Shown: positions 15,804 to 23,643, counted from the first letter of the stretch. The stretch is DNA of 30,043 nucleotides from Blautia sp. AF19-10LB (GCF_003461245.1 NZ_QTWS01000038.1:1-30043); one strand, 5' to 3'. Made by a program: numbers and translations. The notes: generated by a model not told the origin, from the letters alone.

Positions 15804-16730
15804 ATGATTTCTGTTATCGAAACCCACGACCTCTGCAAAAGCTACAACGGTCGTATCGTAGTGGAGCATCTGAATCTGTCAGTACCGCAGGGCTGCGTCT
15901 ACGGTTTTCTTGGTCCGAACGGTGCCGGAAAATCAACAAGTATGAAAATCCTGCTTGGTCTGGTACATCCGACCAGCGGCAGTGTAAAACTGCTCGGGCA
16001 GACGATGAATGAGGAAAACCGCATCGCATTGCTGAGAAAGACGGGAAGTCTGATCGAGTCCCCGTCAGGTTATCTGCATCTGACAGCACGTGAAAATCTT
16101 AAGATCATCGCAGACTTGAAAGATATCGACCACAAAGACATTGACCGTGTTCTGGAGATCGTACATCTGACTGCCGACGCAAACCGCAAAGTCGGGCAGT
16201 ACTCTCTTGGCATGAAACAGAGACTTGGCATTGCAATGGCATTACTTGGCAATCCCAGGCTGCTGATCCTGGATGAGCCGACCAATGGTCTCGATCCTGC
16301 AGGAATCCAGGAAATGCGCGGTCTCATTGCATCTATGCCGGAGAGCACCGGAGCGACGGTACTGATCTCCAGTCATCTGCTCGGTGAAATGGAGCAGATG
16401 GTCACGCAGCTTGGAATTCTGGATCATGGAAAAATGATATTCGAAGGTTCCCTGCAGGAACTGCGTAAACACAGCCGGGGCGGCATCCAGATCCGGGTAC
16501 TGGATGTGAAAAAAGGCATTGATATACTGAATCGTCAGGGTATTCTGACACAGCCAATGACACATCATCTCGATATCCTGCAGCTGCCGTCGATTTCTGA
16601 TGAAAAATTGGCAGAACTGGTCAGAACCCTTTCTGAAAATAATGTCGGAGTTGTCGGACTGACTTCTGAGACAAAAAGCCTGGAAGAAATTTTCCTGAGT
16701 CTGACACAGAACGGCAGGGAGGTGGCATGA
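15804..16730 (+). CDS. Lantibiotic-immunity type ABC transporter ATPase (LanF/BcrA-like)
   Basis: This 308-residue ATPase has Walker A GPNGAGKST (K43), signature YSLGMKQRLGIA (133-144, the divergent form usual in the BcrA/LanF group), Walker B LLILDEP with E158, and a switch histidine in ISSHL. It powers export or expulsion of membrane-active peptides together with the two permeases downstream. AAAAGGAGAG precedes the ATG. It is first in a three-gene operon with one- to three-base gaps. Control by the divergent two-component system is inferred from the phased repeats in the promoter. Confidence 0.92.
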   Translation: MISVIETHDLCKSYNGRIVVEHLNLSVPQGCVYGFLGPNGAGKSTSMKILLGLVHPTSGSVKLLGQTMNEENRIALLRKTGSLIESPSGYLHLTARENLKIIADLKDIDHKDIDRVLEIVHLTADANRKVGQYSLGMKQRLGIAMALLGNPRLLILDEPTNGLDPAGIQEMRGLIASMPESTGATVLISSHLLGEMEQMVTQLGILDHGKMIFEGSLQELRKHSRGGIQIRVLDVKKGIDILNRQGILTQPMTHHLDILQLPSISDEKLAELVRTLSENNVGVVGLTSETKSLEEIFLSLTQNGREVA

Positions 16731-16731
16731 T

Positions 16732-17484
16732 ATGGCAGGTGCTTTTTGTGTAGAATTGCAAAAAGCTCACCGCAGGCATGATCTGCTGTTCTGCCTGCTG
16801 GTTCCGTTGATCGTAATGCTGTGGACAGGCAGTCTGTTATCGCCCGGTCCGGATGAACTGGCAAATGCGTACAGCGCATTGTTTTACAGCATCCCGGTTG
16901 CCAATGTGCTGATCTTTCCGATCGTGATGGCAGTACTGGCAAGCCGGTTATGGGATATGGAAGTCAAAGGAAGTACCTGGAAACTTCTTTATACTCTGCA
17001 GAGCCGTAGGAGTCTGTTCCTTGGAAAAGCTTTGTTTGGCATCATGGAAGTTCTGCTTGTAACCTTTCTGGAAATGGGAGGCGTATTTCTGACAGGAAAA
17101 ATATATGGTTACACGGAGGCTTTTCCAATCAGTCAGCTTTTTTATCTGACAGGCTGTACACTGGCGGTGGAACTGATGCTCTTTTTTGGAGCATTTCTGC
17201 TCATGCTACTGGCTGGAAATCCGCTTCTGGCACTCTGTGCAGGAATCATAGCATCATTAACCGGGCTGTTTTCTGCTTTTATGCCAAAGGTTGTCAGCTA
17301 TTTTGTTCCTTGGGGTTATTTTGTTCCGCTGGGAACTTATGAAGTTGCGAACTGGGACCAGGCTGCACATACGGTTACTTATGGAACGCGGCCGTACAAT
17401 TGGGGACTGCTTGTTTTTACTGTGGTACTGGTCATGCTCTTGTTCTATGCAGCATGGCGAAGAGTACAGAAACAGGAGGTGTAA
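16732..17484 (+). CDS. Lantibiotic-immunity ABC permease, MutE/EpiE-like
   Basis: A 250-residue integral membrane protein with about six hydrophobic helices, among them LLFCLLVPLIVMLWTGSLL, VLIFPIVMAVLASRLW, LFFGAFLLMLLAGNPLLALCAG and LLVFTVVLVMLLFYAAW. The motif MEVKGSTWKLLYTLQSRR after the second helix resembles the cytoplasmic loop of LanE/MutE permeases. GGGAGG lies at the end of the ATPase gene and serves as ribosome site. It partners with the following permease to form a heterodimeric channel. Confidence 0.85.
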   Translation: MAGAFCVELQKAHRRHDLLFCLLVPLIVMLWTGSLLSPGPDELANAYSALFYSIPVANVLIFPIVMAVLASRLWDMEVKGSTWKLLYTLQSRRSLFLGKALFGIMEVLLVTFLEMGGVFLTGKIYGYTEAFPISQLFYLTGCTLAVELMLFFGAFLLMLLAGNPLLALCAGIIASLTGLFSAFMPKVVSYFVPWGYFVPLGTYEVANWDQAAHTVTYGTRPYNWGLLVFTVVLVMLLFYAAWRRVQKQEV

Positions 17485-17487
17485 AAG

Positions 17488-18225
17488 ATGTTAAAGCGCT
17501 GTATTCAGGCAGAAAACCGAAAACTGCATGCGTCTCCGATCTGGGGGCTGTTTTTTGCACTGCCGCTCATTTCAGCAATATATGGAACTTTTAATTATCT
17601 GCAGAATCTGGAAATTCTCAAAGATGGCTGGTACAGTCTCTGGACACAGCATACATTGTTTTATTCGATGTTTTTCTTTCCTGCAATGGTGGCTGCTTAT
17701 GCAGCTTATCTGTGGAGACTGGAACATCTTGGACACAACTGGAATCTTATTATGGCAAGTCCGGTCAGGCCGATAGATCTTTTTCTGGCGAAATTTGTTG
17801 TGGTGGCAAAACTGGCCCTTCTGACGCATCTGTTTGTATTTTTGCTGTATGCATTTTGTGGAAAAGTTTTTGCACATTTTCCGGGATTTCCACCGACGAT
17901 CCTGCTTGCTTTTCTTCTTCGCGGTGCAGTGGGAGCACTTGCGGTCATTGCGGCGCAGCTTGTGCTGGCTATGGTCATCCGAAGCTTTGCCATTCCGATC
18001 TTTCTTGGGCTGGTGGGCGGCATCACCGGTCTGCTGGCAGGGAGCAAAGGTCTTTCTCTGTTCTGGCCCTATGCACTGATGCAGGCAGGCATGAATGCAA
18101 ACAAGAGTAATGATGTGCTGTCTGGAGGCGGATATATTTTATTCTTTTTCAGCTGTATTTTCTGGCTGGTAACAATGGTTCTAGTTGCTGGAATGTTTCT
18201 GAAAAAAAGGGATGTAAAGGCATAA
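17488..18225 (+). CDS. Lantibiotic-immunity ABC permease, MutG-like
   Basis: A 245-residue permease with about six membrane helices, starting three bases after the first permease. The loop LWRLEHLGHNWNLIMASPVRPIDLFLAKF is the counterpart of the LanE loop and typical of LanG/MutG. The order ATPase, E-type, G-type matches LanFEG immunity operons, but no lantibiotic precursor or modification gene is present, so this looks like stand-alone resistance rather than self-immunity. Confidence 0.85.
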   Translation: MLKRCIQAENRKLHASPIWGLFFALPLISAIYGTFNYLQNLEILKDGWYSLWTQHTLFYSMFFFPAMVAAYAAYLWRLEHLGHNWNLIMASPVRPIDLFLAKFVVVAKLALLTHLFVFLLYAFCGKVFAHFPGFPPTILLAFLLRGAVGALAVIAAQLVLAMVIRSFAIPIFLGLVGGITGLLAGSKGLSLFWPYALMQAGMNANKSNDVLSGGGYILFFFSCIFWLVTMVLVAGMFLKKRDVKA

Positions 18226-18250
18226 AGTCGTTTCTTAATAACATGGCACA

Positions 18251-18259
18251 TGATATACT
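18251..18259 (+). promoter_or_regulatory. Extended -10 upstream of AraC gene
   Basis: TGA-TATACT (18251-18259) lies about 60 bases before the AraC start. The region 17 bp upstream is only TTTCTT, so the -35 is weak, as extended -10 promoters allow. Confidence 0.45.
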
Positions 18260-18317
18260 ACAGGAAGAAACCTGGAATGAAAAAGCATAGATAATAACAG
18301 GAGAGGGGAGATCTGAA

Positions 18318-19241
18318 ATGAAAAATATACAGGGAATTCAGTTGATCATGGAAAGCAATGAAGAGTTACTCCCGGATTTTTTTATGGATTTTCCCTATAT
18401 TTGCTCCTGCGTGGAGTTTGATAAATATATAGATCCGGTCGTGCCCTGGCACTGGCATCATGCAGTAGAATTATTCTATATAAAAAGTGGCAGAGTAGAG
18501 TATACAACGCCAAATGGGAAATGGATATTCCCGGCGGGGACAGGCGGGTTTGTTAATTCCAATGTACTGCATTCATCAAGAGTGAGTTCTACAAAGGATG
18601 GAACCGTGCAATTACTGCATCTGTTTGATTCGGAACTGCTGACAGGCGGGATATCTAATCGAATAGAAGAAAGGTATATTCGTCCGTTGACGGACAGATC
18701 CGGGCTTGAAATGATCTGCCTGTCACCCGAGGATCCCGGGCAGGCGGCTCTTTTGCAGAAGATTCAAGCCGGCTTTGAATTGGAGGAAGGCAGCTGGGGC
18801 TATGAGATCACTCTTCGGCAGCTGCTCACAGAAGTATGGCTTGGTTTATTGGAACTGGCATGTGCTGAGACAGAAGATATACACAAAAACAAAGATACCG
18901 CTGAAAAAATGAAAGCAATGATGTCTTATATTCAGGATCATTATACGGAGATGATAGCGGTTGACTGCCTGGCGAGGGAAGCGCATATAAGTAAAAGAGT
19001 CTGTTTCCGACTGTTTCAGGAGAATCTTCATATGAGTCCACTGGAATATATGAGAGAATACAGACTTCGGAAGGCATGTATGGAACTGATAGAGACAGAG
19101 AAATCTATTACAGAGATCGCAAGTGACTGTGGATTTGGAAGCAGCAGCTATTTTGGAAAGCTATTTCGGGAGCATTTCAACTGCAGTCCTGTAAGATATC
19201 GTGGAAAATGGCACGATTGTAATAGAAACAGACACGAATAA
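18318..19241 (+). CDS. AraC-family transcriptional regulator
   Basis: A 307-residue regulator. The N-terminal half is a cupin-like sensing domain (VPWHWHHAVELFYIKSG near residue 42, with the H-x-H-H cluster). The C-terminal part, about 195-297, holds two helix-turn-helix motifs (VDCLAREAHISKRVCFRLFQE and ITEIASDCGFGSSSYFGKLFRE), followed by the usual SPVRYR ending. AGGAGAGGGGAG precedes the ATG. The MFS transporter downstream is its most likely target; the ligand, probably a sugar or other small molecule, cannot be inferred. Confidence 0.92.
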   Translation: MKNIQGIQLIMESNEELLPDFFMDFPYICSCVEFDKYIDPVVPWHWHHAVELFYIKSGRVEYTTPNGKWIFPAGTGGFVNSNVLHSSRVSSTKDGTVQLLHLFDSELLTGGISNRIEERYIRPLTDRSGLEMICLSPEDPGQAALLQKIQAGFELEEGSWGYEITLRQLLTEVWLGLLELACAETEDIHKNKDTAEKMKAMMSYIQDHYTEMIAVDCLAREAHISKRVCFRLFQENLHMSPLEYMREYRLRKACMELIETEKSITEIASDCGFGSSSYFGKLFREHFNCSPVRYRGKWHDCNRNRHE

Positions 19242-19248
19242 TATAGAT

Positions 19249-19277
19249 TTGCACTGGAAAATGCATTATCCTGTTAT
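19249..19277 (+). promoter_or_regulatory. Candidate promoter of the MFS gene
   Basis: TTGCAC (19249-19254), a 17-bp spacer and TGTTAT (19272-19277) lie just after the AraC stop. Transcription from here would cross the hairpin at 19321-19349 before reaching the MFS ribosome site. Confidence 0.4.
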
Positions 19278-19320
19278 TACAAGAAAGAGAGATCTTTTTT
19301 CGTATTACACACCATGGAAA

Positions 19321-19349
19321 GGGGCTGGTCATGAAACCAGCTCCTTTTT
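19321..19349 (+). terminator. Terminator-like hairpin in the MFS leader (possible attenuator)
   Basis: GGGGCTGGT (19321-19329) pairs with ACCAGCTCC (19336-19344), with one G-U, around CATGAA, followed by five T. It ends only 3 bases before AAAGGAGG (19353-19360), the MFS ribosome site. It may simply end araC transcription, or attenuate the MFS gene if that gene uses the promoter at 19249. Confidence 0.7.
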
Positions 19350-19366
19350 CATAAAGGAGGAAATGT

Positions 19367-20530
19367 ATGAATCTGACTTATCGATACAGTGCGATCCAGT
19401 TTACACATTGGGCATCATCTTCTGGGGCAGCAGCTTTTGCAACAACGTATCTGTTGAACAAAGGGGTTCCTTCAGGAATGGTAGGATTCCTGCTGGCATT
19501 GGCAGGGCTTTGTTCCTGTCTGTCACAGCCAGTTCTGGCATCTCTGGCAGACCGCGCAGAAAAATTTGTCCTGACAAAAATGCTGCTGATCATGTCTGTT
19601 CTGTGCAGTGTATGCATACTCCTGCAGTTACTGCCGGGAATTTCTATCATGCTGATGGCTGTTTTGTACATGGTCAGTATCTGGAGCAGTGACGCGATGG
19701 TTTCCTTATTAAATGCCATCAGTGTCGCATACAACAATGCGGGCTATTTCGTGGATTATGGCGCAGCCCGGGGAATTGGAGCAGTAGCGAGTGCTGTCTC
19801 AAGTCTGATCATTGGCTGGGTGATCGCAAAATTTGGCACAACGTGGATGCTGGTGCTTTTATTGGCAGCACGCCTGGGGAGTATGATCGCCCTTGCTGGA
19901 TTCCCTGAGATCCAACAGAGCAGATCAGCAGTCAGTGCAGATCACAGAAGTCTTTCCATCGGTGCATTTTTTGGACAGTATCGCTGGTACTGTCTGTCGT
20001 TACTTGGAATTGCTTTTTTGGGTATGTATCATGCAATGACGGAAAATTATATGATCGTGATCATGAATGCGCTGGGCGGTAACAGTAGTCATGTAGGAGT
20101 TGCCCTGTTTATTGCGGCTATGGTAGCAGCTCCGGTGATTTTCTTTTTTGAAAAAATACGGAAGGTTTTCAGAGACACAACTGTTTTGAAGATAGCAGCC
20201 GTTTCTTTTTTCATAAAGGCAGTTGGCTTTTATTTTGCGGGAAATATACAGACGATCTATCTGTTACAGTTCTTTCAGATCTCATCCTACGCGCTTTTGG
20301 CACCTGGTCAGGTGTACTATGCAAAAGAGAAAGTCAGAGACAATGATATGGTAAAAGGACAGGCATTTATAACAGCAGCCTATGCGCTGGGATGCGCGGC
20401 TGGTAATTTTGCCGGCGGTCAGCTTTTGAGTCAGGGGGCAGGTGCGATTCTTCTGGCAGGTATATGCATGGCGGCGGCTGGAACGGCAATTGTCTTTGCG
20501 ACGGTAACAAAATCCGATTTCTGTTTATAA
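19367..20530 (+). CDS. Major facilitator superfamily transporter
   Basis: A 387-residue polytopic protein with about 12 predicted helices. The start region (LTYRYSAIQFTHWASSSGAAAFATTYLL) and the loop SLADRAEKFVLTK after helix 2 resemble the nucleoside/oligosaccharide:H+ symporter-like MFS group (MFS_1-like). AAAGGAGG sits 6 bases before the ATG. It lies 125 bases after the AraC regulator, a common regulator-transporter pairing; the substrate is unknown. An 11-bp inverted repeat follows the stop. Confidence 0.85.
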   Translation: MNLTYRYSAIQFTHWASSSGAAAFATTYLLNKGVPSGMVGFLLALAGLCSCLSQPVLASLADRAEKFVLTKMLLIMSVLCSVCILLQLLPGISIMLMAVLYMVSIWSSDAMVSLLNAISVAYNNAGYFVDYGAARGIGAVASAVSSLIIGWVIAKFGTTWMLVLLLAARLGSMIALAGFPEIQQSRSAVSADHRSLSIGAFFGQYRWYCLSLLGIAFLGMYHAMTENYMIVIMNALGGNSSHVGVALFIAAMVAAPVIFFFEKIRKVFRDTTVLKIAAVSFFIKAVGFYFAGNIQTIYLLQFFQISSYALLAPGQVYYAKEKVRDNDMVKGQAFITAAYALGCAAGNFAGGQLLSQGAGAILLAGICMAAAGTAIVFATVTKSDFCL

Positions 20531-20538
20531 TGCAGGGT

Positions 20539-20578
20539 ATATATGTTATGATAGATAAATATGTACGATAACATATAT
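20539..20578. repeat. 11-bp inverted repeat between MFS gene and second IS605 copy
   Basis: ATATATGTTAT (20539-20549) is the exact complement of ATAACATATAT (20568-20578), with 18 bases between. It is AT-rich with no T-run, so it is more like an operator or promoter-region dyad than a terminator. The mobile element begins at the next base and probably separated this dyad from the nhaC leader downstream. Confidence 0.5.
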
Positions 20579-22257
20579 TTGAATAACTGCGTGTCGCATT
20601 CTCGTTACTTCCAGTGATGAGTTAGAAACGCAAATTTTTTATAAAAAAATAGAAATAGGGAGTTTTATTGGACTTAATAAGGAGTATAATAGAAAATACA
20701 AGAACAAATAGGACTTATTTGTATCGGTACAAGATAGAAAGGTTAGGAAGCAGATATGAAGATTACCTCCAGCTATGGCGTGGAATTACGAAAACAGAAT
20801 ATCCCGATCCGTCAGACACTGGATGTTTACAGGTCTGCTGTCAGCTATCTGACAGAGATTTATGCGCAGGTATGGGAAGAACTGGAAAGGATAGCGGAAA
20901 CGAAGAAGCGTTTTAATGAAGCGGAGCACCTGATACATACAACAAAAAAGAATCAGGCTCGTTTTGATTTTGATATCCGTTTCCAAAAGATGCCTTCGTA
21001 TCTGAGAAGGGCCGCCATCCAGCATGCCCTGGGAAGTGTATCCTCTTACAAAACCCGAATGGAGTTGTGGGAAAAGACAGGCCAGATAGAAGGTAAACCG
21101 AGACTTGTATATGAGAACCATGCCATGCCGGTCTTTTACCGTGATGTAATGTACCGGGAGGATGAAGTCGGGAAGGATGCTACTTATCTGAAACTATATG
21201 ACGGGCATGACTGGAAGTGGTTTCATGTACGGTTAAGCCATACCGACATGGAGTATCTGAGAAAGAACTGGATCGGGAAAAAGGCATCCGCCCCGACACT
21301 GGAGAAAAGACACAGGAAATATTTTCTGCGTTTTTCTTATACAGAAGATGTGATACTCACAAAAGCTGCAGTCAAAGAACAGATCATCTGCAGTGTAGAT
21401 CTGGGGATCAACACCGATGCAGTCTGTACCATTATGCGGTCGGCTGGATCTGTCCTGGGCAGAAAGTTTATTGATTTTCCCAGTGAAAAAGACCGGATGT
21501 ACCGTGTACTGGGACGGATACGGAGATTCCAGAGAGAACATGAATCTGTACAGACAAAGAGCAGATGGGCTTATGCAAAACGCCTGAACATAGAACTGGG
21601 CAGGAAGATTGCAGGAGCAGTCACAAAATATGCAAAAGAGAAGCATGCAGATGTAATTGTTTTCGAACACCTGGAGACAAAAGGAAAGATATCCGGGAGA
21701 AAGAAACAGAAACTGCATCTGTGGAAAAAACGGGATATCCAGAAACGCTGTGAACATCAGGCACATAGAAATGGGATGCGGATATCGAGGATCTGTGCGT
21801 GGAATACCAGCAGGCTTGCATATGATGGAACAGGGGCGGTTGCCCGTGATCAAAAAAATCACAGCCTGTGTGTATTTCAGACAGGAAAACGATATAATTG
21901 CGACCTGTCAGCATCGTACAATATTGGAGCAAGATATTTTATCAGAGAACTTTTAAAACCCCTTCCGGTAACGGAAAGGTCTTTGCTGGAGGCAAAAGTC
22001 CCTGCAGTAAAGCGTAGAACCTCATGTGTTTATGCGGATCTGAGAAAACTCAGTTCAGAAATGAACTTAAGAGCAGCATAAACGCAGGCAGATATACAGC
22101 GGACTACCTGTTATGTGGGGACCTGCCGTATCCAGCATGGAAAATGCGTATACCTGCGCACCTAAGTTACAGGCGTATCCGCCGATATTTAGTCTGGCGC
22201 CTAAAGCGCCTGGAAGTACGTGACTTCAGTCATGTGAGGATAGAGTTTTTAATTCAC
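20579..22257 (+). mobile_element. IS605-family element, copy 2 (tnpB only)
   Basis: This copy shares its left end (TTGAATAACTGC from 20579, conserved hairpin CTCGTTACT 20601-20609 with AGTGATGAG 20613-20621) and right end (AATTCAC 22251-22257) with copy 1. Between the left end and tnpB there is unrelated sequence of about 115 bases and no tnpA. It is 1679 bp and would have to be mobilised by TnpA acting in trans. The many differences from copy 1 show it is not a recent duplicate. Confidence 0.83.
20756..22081 (+). CDS. tnpB: RNA-guided nuclease TnpB, IS605 OrfB family (copy 2)
   Basis: A 441-residue TnpB that aligns without gaps to copy 1 for 428 residues, then continues 13 residues further (LRKLSSEMNLRAA). 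RuvC residues D215 (SVDLGINTDA), E304 (VIVFEHLE) and D383 (NCDLSASYNIG) are present, so it appears catalytically intact rather than a TldR-type dead repressor. The same reduced zinc-finger cysteines (347, 372, 382) occur. A TATAAT at 20685-20690 lies upstream without a clear -35; GGTTAGGAAG is the ribosome region. Its transcript probably runs through the omega RNA into nhaC. Confidence 0.9.
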   Translation: MKITSSYGVELRKQNIPIRQTLDVYRSAVSYLTEIYAQVWEELERIAETKKRFNEAEHLIHTTKKNQARFDFDIRFQKMPSYLRRAAIQHALGSVSSYKTRMELWEKTGQIEGKPRLVYENHAMPVFYRDVMYREDEVGKDATYLKLYDGHDWKWFHVRLSHTDMEYLRKNWIGKKASAPTLEKRHRKYFLRFSYTEDVILTKAAVKEQIICSVDLGINTDAVCTIMRSAGSVLGRKFIDFPSEKDRMYRVLGRIRRFQREHESVQTKSRWAYAKRLNIELGRKIAGAVTKYAKEKHADVIVFEHLETKGKISGRKKQKLHLWKKRDIQKRCEHQAHRNGMRISRICAWNTSRLAYDGTGAVARDQKNHSLCVFQTGKRYNCDLSASYNIGARYFIRELLKPLPVTERSLLEAKVPAVKRRTSCVYADLRKLSSEMNLRAA

Positions 22258-22277
22258 AAACATAGAGAAGAGACTTT
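22082..22277 (+). ncRNA. Predicted omega RNA (reRNA) of copy 2, including guide
   Basis: This is the homologue of the copy 1 scaffold, with the same stems at TGCGTA…TGCGCA (22145-22160), GGCGC-CTAAA-GCGCC (22196-22210) and TACGTGACT-TC-AGTCATGTG (22217-22236). The scaffold ends at 22257, and the predicted guide starts AAACATAGAGAAGAGA at 22258. That guide contains the ribosome site of nhaC. The 5' end is uncertain and may lie within tnpB. Confidence 0.75.
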
Positions 22278-22281
22278 CATT

Positions 22282-23598
22282 ATGAAAAAAGAAAAAGGTA
22301 ATGCCATTGCACTCCTGCCAATTGGTGTATTTCTCATATTATACCTGGGCCTTGGCATTTTATTTGAGTATGTGATGAAGATTCCGATGGGATTCTATAA
22401 TGTACCGATCGTGGTCGCATTTCTTGCCGCGATCCTGGTTGCCTGTCTGCAGAACAGGGAAGTAAGTTTTGACAGGAAACTTGAGATCATGGCGCATGGT
22501 GTCGGAGACAAAAATATCATCACAATGCTTCTGATCTTTCTCACAGCAGGCTCTTTTGTCGGCGTGGTAGGAAGAAGCAGCGCGGAAAGTGTGGCATATT
22601 TTATGCTGACGCTGATTCCGGCGAGATTTTCTGTGGCGGTTTTATTTGTAGTTGCATGTTTCGTATCGGTAGCGATGGGAACTTCTGTAGGCACGATCAC
22701 ACTTCTGGTGCCGATCGCGGCGGCTGTTTCCAGTGCGTCAGGTTTCGATCGTGCATTTTGTGTGGCTTCGGTCATGGGCGGGGCGATGTTCGGCGATAAC
22801 CTTTCTTTCATTTCCGATACCACGATTGCAGCCTGTAATGGACAGGGCTGTGAGATGAAAGATAAATTCCGTGAAAATTTCTGGATCGCATTTCCGGCAG
22901 CACTGATCACACTTGTTCTGATCCTGATCCTGTCTTTTCAGACGGAAATTCAGGGACATGTCAGTCAGTCCTATCATCTGCTCCAGATACTGCCATATCT
23001 CCTGGTGCTGGTCGGAGGTATCATCGGTATCAATGTATTTGTGGTTCTTCTGACAGGAATTGTTTCCGGAGCGATCATCATGCTTGCCGGAGGGCATATC
23101 ACGCCAGTGGATCTTCTGACGAATATGGGTTCCGGTGTATCCGGAATGTTTGAGACCTGTATGGTGGCGATCCTGGTAGCGGCAATGTGTGCGCTGATTC
23201 GTGAGTACGGCGGTTTTGATGCACTTCTTGGCTGGATCCACAAAATCTTCCGTGGCAGAAAAGGCGGGCAGCTTGGTATGGGACTTCTTGTCGGAACCAT
23301 GGATATTGCGACTGCGAATAATACGGTAGCCATTGTTATGGCAAATCCGATCGCCAGAGAGATGGCACAGGAGTATGGGATCACACCAAGAAAAACTGCC
23401 TCCCTGCTGGATACTTTTTCCTGCATCTTTCAGGGAATCATTCCATATGGTGCACAGATGCTCGTGGCAATCTCAGCGGTCAATGAGCTGGGTGGTGAAA
23501 TTTCCGCTTTCCAGATCATTCCGAAACTTTTTTACCCGATGTTCCTTTTGCTTATGTCGATCATTTCGATAATGAGAAGTGAAAAGACAAAAATGTAA
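22282..23598 (+). CDS. nhaC: Na+/H+ antiporter, NhaC family
   Basis: A 438-residue membrane protein with about 11-12 helices. Characteristic segments are GTSVGTITLLVPIAAAVSSA, the GGAMFGDNLSFISDTTIAA motif near residues 169-188 (the NhaC/ion-transporter signature with charged residues inside the membrane) and NNTVAIVMANPIA. It exchanges sodium or a related substrate for protons; some NhaC-like proteins carry malate/lactate or amino acids. The frame is open upstream into the omega RNA, but ATG 22282 is the start: AGAGAAGAGA lies 8 bases before it and MKKEKG precedes helix 1. The IS605 copy ends 24 bases before this start, so any native promoter was displaced. Confidence 0.88.
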   Translation: MKKEKGNAIALLPIGVFLILYLGLGILFEYVMKIPMGFYNVPIVVAFLAAILVACLQNREVSFDRKLEIMAHGVGDKNIITMLLIFLTAGSFVGVVGRSSAESVAYFMLTLIPARFSVAVLFVVACFVSVAMGTSVGTITLLVPIAAAVSSASGFDRAFCVASVMGGAMFGDNLSFISDTTIAACNGQGCEMKDKFRENFWIAFPAALITLVLILILSFQTEIQGHVSQSYHLLQILPYLLVLVGGIIGINVFVVLLTGIVSGAIIMLAGGHITPVDLLTNMGSGVSGMFETCMVAILVAAMCALIREYGGFDALLGWIHKIFRGRKGGQLGMGLLVGTMDIATANNTVAIVMANPIAREMAQEYGITPRKTASLLDTFSCIFQGIIPYGAQMLVAISAVNELGGEISAFQIIPKLFYPMFLLLMSIISIMRSEKTKM

Positions 23599-23643
23599 AA
23601 CCGGAGTTCTATAATAGAAATATGAATAAAAAAGTTTTACATT
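23592..23643. repeat. 10-bp inverted repeat around nhaC stop / next gene leader
   Basis: AATGTAAAAC (23592-23601) is the exact complement of GTTTTACATT (23634-23643), separated by 32 bases that contain TATAAT at about 23609. It might be an operator pair around a promoter for the following gene, or a weak transcript-end hairpin with a large loop. No T-run follows. Confidence 0.4.

Noticed and set aside
20756..22081. Catalytically dead TnpB (TldR-type repressor) controlling nhaC
   Set aside because: All three RuvC acidic residues are present, so the nuclease is expected to be active.
22024..22281. Upstream extension of the nhaC frame
   Set aside because: It overlaps the tnpB end and omega RNA of the IS605 copy; a clear ribosome site precedes ATG 22282 and NhaC proteins start there.
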